Part shown: piece after piece, positions 5,778-7,306 of the stretch
Layout of the letters: each line of letters opens with the position of its first letter
How positions within the stretch are numbered: the stretch's first letter is position 1
Source: Chloroflexi bacterium RBG_16_57_11
Lineage (GTDB): Bacteria > Chloroflexota > Anaerolineae > Anaerolineales > UBA4823
Reading direction: 5' to 3'
NCBI GenBank assembly: GCA_001795165.1
Contig: MGNS01000157.1
Location: 9,119 to 16,424 of the forward strand
DNA length: 7,306 nt
Translations under genes and position numbers: made by a program
Notes under the pieces: generated by a model
Seen by the model: only the letters and a program-made list of their open reading frames with translations
What the model was told of the DNA's origin: nothing
Databases searched by the model: none

Positions 5778-6546
5778 CCTGTCACTGGTGATCGGCTTGC
5801 TGATGGCATTTGCTTCGCTGGCAGGCCTGCTTTTTCCAGGCAGCGTTTATCCAAACGAGGTATTGCAGGATGCCTTTATCGCCAATGAAGCCGTCAACCT
5901 GTTCATTGGCTTGCCTGTCCTGCTTGGTTGCCTCTGGCTGACTCGAGACGGCCAACTGGTTGGAGTGCTCTTATGGCCAGGAGCGCTGTTATACGTCCTG
6001 TATAACTACATTGCATACCTCATCGGCATGCCTTTCGGTTGGATATCCTTCGTTTACCTGGCGCTCACTTTGGTCAGCGCTTACCTCCTGTTTGTCCTGC
6101 TGAGGTCCTTCGACAAAAATTCTGTACAGCAGCAATTCGCCGGTAATGCGCCAGCAAGATTATCGGAATCGGTTCTGGTAGGATTGGGCTCTTTGTTTAT
6201 CCTGAGAGCCCTCGGGATGATCGTCCAGGCAAGCATCAATCAAATAACGCTCTCGATGTCTGAAATTGGCGTCCTGATCGCCGATGTGGTCCTCTCGGCG
6301 ATCTGGATCGCCGGCGGTGTTTTGTTGCTGTTGCGGAAACCCCTGGGATATGCCAGCGGGTTGGGGTTGCTCTTTTCAGGCAGCATGTTGTTTGTCGCTC
6401 TTATAATTTTTCTTCTACTTGGCCCGGTACTGGCAGGTGTATCCTTTGCAATCACCGATGTGATTGTGGTGCTCATGATGGGGATGACCTGCGTCATCCC
6501 GTTCTATTTGTTCCTGCGTGGTGTTATAACGAAAGGAAAACAATAA
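5725..6546 (+). CDS. Multi-pass membrane protein of unknown function, start codon probably lost
   Basis: About eight membrane helices can be seen, at roughly residues 18-37, 54-72, 78-100, 105-127, 148-167, 182-203, 209-232 and 240-265, with a short polar loop at 128-145 that divides the protein into two four-helix halves. No catalytic motif is recognisable. The only in-frame candidates before the first helix are a TTG at 5725 (used here, no Shine-Dalgarno) and nothing stronger; the next are GTG 5788 and ATG 5803, both inside helix 1. The first seven codons of this reading are out-of-frame nitroreductase remnant, and the native sequence seems to begin at about residue 7-8 (AKLEESLKPAF). The original start was probably removed by the same deletion. 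The stop overlaps the next start (TAATG), so it was co-translated with the flavodoxin gene. Body of the gene is sound; start and expression are doubtful. Confidence 0.75.
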   Translation: MGANPTAKLEESLKPAFSLSLVIGLLMAFASLAGLLFPGSVYPNEVLQDAFIANEAVNLFIGLPVLLGCLWLTRDGQLVGVLLWPGALLYVLYNYIAYLIGMPFGWISFVYLALTLVSAYLLFVLLRSFDKNSVQQQFAGNAPARLSESVLVGLGSLFILRALGMIVQASINQITLSMSEIGVLIADVVLSAIWIAGGVLLLLRKPLGYASGLGLLFSGSMLFVALIIFLLLGPVLAGVSFAITDVIVVLMMGMTCVIPFYLFLRGVITKGKQ

Positions 6547-7069
6547 TGTCGATGTCGAATAAAATCCTGGTGACTTATGCCAGCCGGACCGGCGCTACGG
6601 CCGGGGTAGCGGAGGCGATTGCCAAGACTCTGGCCGAAAATGGCGCTGAGGTGGATGTCTATCCTATGCAAGAGGTCTTCAACCTCACGCCTTACCATGC
6701 GGTAATTGCCGGTAGCGCCGTCCAAAACAGGCAATGGCTACCCGAGGCGATGCAATTTATTCGCACCCACCAAACCGAGCTCAACCGAAAGCCGTTTGCC
6801 ATGTTTCTGTGTGCATGACGCTGGCGATGCGGGATGGTGAGAAATATCGCCCGCAGATAGCGGAATGGCTGGCTCCCGTGCGTGCGCTGGTACATCCGGT
6901 GAGCGAGGCTCTTTTCGCTGGGATCCTGGATATTCGAAAAATCCCATCGTTTAGCGACCGACTGAAATTTCGCCTGAGCGTGGCCTCCGGAGTCTGGTCG
7001 GAGGGTGACCACAGGGATTGGAATGCGATACGCGATTGGGCCAATGGTCTTAAAGGGACAATCGTGTGA
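6546..7069 (+). pseudogene. HemG-like flavodoxin-domain protein, broken by a -1 frameshift
   Basis: Two abutting frames make one protein of about 174 residues, the usual size of the Flavodoxin_5 (menaquinone-dependent protoporphyrinogen oxidase-like) family. The first (6546-6818, 90 codons) has the FMN-phosphate loop YASRTGATAG (11-20), then the second strand AEVDVYPMQEV and VIAGSAVQ. It ends at TGA 6816-6818. The second frame, one base earlier in phase, resumes from about 6809 (VCMTLAMRDGEKYRPQI) and runs to TGA 7067-7069, ending with EGDHRDWNAIRDWANGL, the expected C-terminus. Restoring one G near 6807-6811 would give FLVCMTLAM, a natural reading. An AAAGGA lies eight bases before the ATG, which overlaps the stop of the membrane gene. 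Relatives pass electrons via FMN to quinone or heme precursors; the exact substrate is unknown. Read as drawn, only the N-terminal half is made. Confidence 0.85.
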
Positions 7070-7306
7070 ACCGCGCTACCAGAATCATCGTCGCGACCAG
7101 GGGAGTCTTGCTCGGGTTTTCTGGCATGAATCACGGTTTTTTTGAGATCTTGCAGGGGAACACCCCAACCGATGGACTGATCATCCAGGCGATCAGCGAC
7201 GCGGCGCAATACTTCGAGCTGGACTGGCGGGCGGCCAGCGCAGCGGGGGCTAACGACGGGGGGCTGACCTTCTGGATCGACGGTGCTCAGCAAGCGGACC
7301 TGAGTG
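7066..7306 (+). CDS. Partial open frame, apparently chimeric; C-terminus beyond window
   Basis: A GTG at 7066 overlaps the preceding stop (GTGA), typical of a coupled operon gene, and the frame stays open for 80 codons to the edge. Residues 1-40 or so (RGVLLGFSGMNHGFFEILQG, then TPTDGLIIQAI) look like the start of a small membrane protein: one hydrophobic N-terminal stretch followed by a short loop. From about residue 42 the character changes: YFELDWRAASAAGANDGGLTFWIDGAQQADLS is polar and beta-like and resembles secreted concanavalin/LamG-like jelly-roll repeats that continue with 'NDTRRID'. These two parts do not normally belong together, so I suspect a junction near 7185-7200. No full identity is given because the rest lies outside the window. 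Confidence 0.55.
   Translation, partial: MNRATRIIVATRGVLLGFSGMNHGFFEILQGNTPTDGLIIQAISDAAQYFELDWRAASAAGANDGGLTFWIDGAQQADLS

Noticed and set aside
6801..6820. Programmed ribosomal frameshift in the flavodoxin gene
   Set aside because: There is no X-XXY-YYZ slippery heptamer at the break and no strong stem just downstream; a lost base is simpler.
6781..7293. 170-codon minus-strand frame across the flavodoxin C-terminus and right edge
   Set aside because: The plus strand carries the recognisable flavodoxin C-terminus; the reverse product has no recognisable motif and no ribosome binding site.
1..7306. CRISPR arrays, tRNA genes, insertion sequences, toxin-antitoxin or defence modules
   Set aside because: I saw no regularly spaced repeats, no tRNA-like cloverleaf, no transposase motifs or terminal repeats, and no recognisable defence-family proteins.

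Overview
The window looks like a piece of a bacterial chromosome, most likely from the Chloroflexota (Anaerolineae-like). That is an inference from gene content: an archaeal-type prolyl-tRNA synthetase, an AlkD-like HEAT protein next to it, and small membrane proteins of a kind I associate with that group. No rRNA or other phylogenetic marker is present, so placement at class level is uncertain.

The left and central part (1-5008) is read entirely on the minus strand and holds compact, intact housekeeping genes. In transcription order these are proS (5008->3572), an AlkD-like HEAT-repeat gene five bases behind it (3566->2721), rpsO (2592->2320) and pnp (2069-> beyond the left edge). rpsO has its own extended -10 promoter, starting directly after the upstream stop codon, and a leader hairpin. 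A strong intrinsic terminator follows rpsO. A separate long hairpin lies in the rpsO-pnp gap. This rpsO-terminator-hairpin-pnp layout resembles the classical rpsO-pnp unit, where S15 and PNPase each control their own messages.

A 215-bp divergent intergenic region (5009-5223) holds a promoter for each direction. Each promoter overlaps an inverted repeat: 11-bp arms across the proS promoter, and TGTGT-N8-ACACA across the rightward promoter.

The right part (5224-7306) is read on the plus strand. It starts with an intact 126-residue four-helix membrane protein. After that, gene integrity drops. There is a 53-codon remnant of a deazaflavin (F420)-dependent nitroreductase fused out of frame to the front of an approximately 8-helix membrane protein that has lost its own start. 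Next comes a HemG-like flavodoxin-domain gene broken by what looks like a one-base deletion. Last is an open frame running off the right edge whose two halves resemble unrelated families. The last three genes are tightly packed (TAATG and GTGA overlaps), so they were probably one operon. The region is either a decaying, rearranged accessory locus or a badly assembled stretch; sequence alone cannot decide.

I did not find a convincing new defence or mobile system. The most useful leads are the lesions in the plus-strand cluster and the RNA/DNA structures controlling proS, rpsO and pnp.
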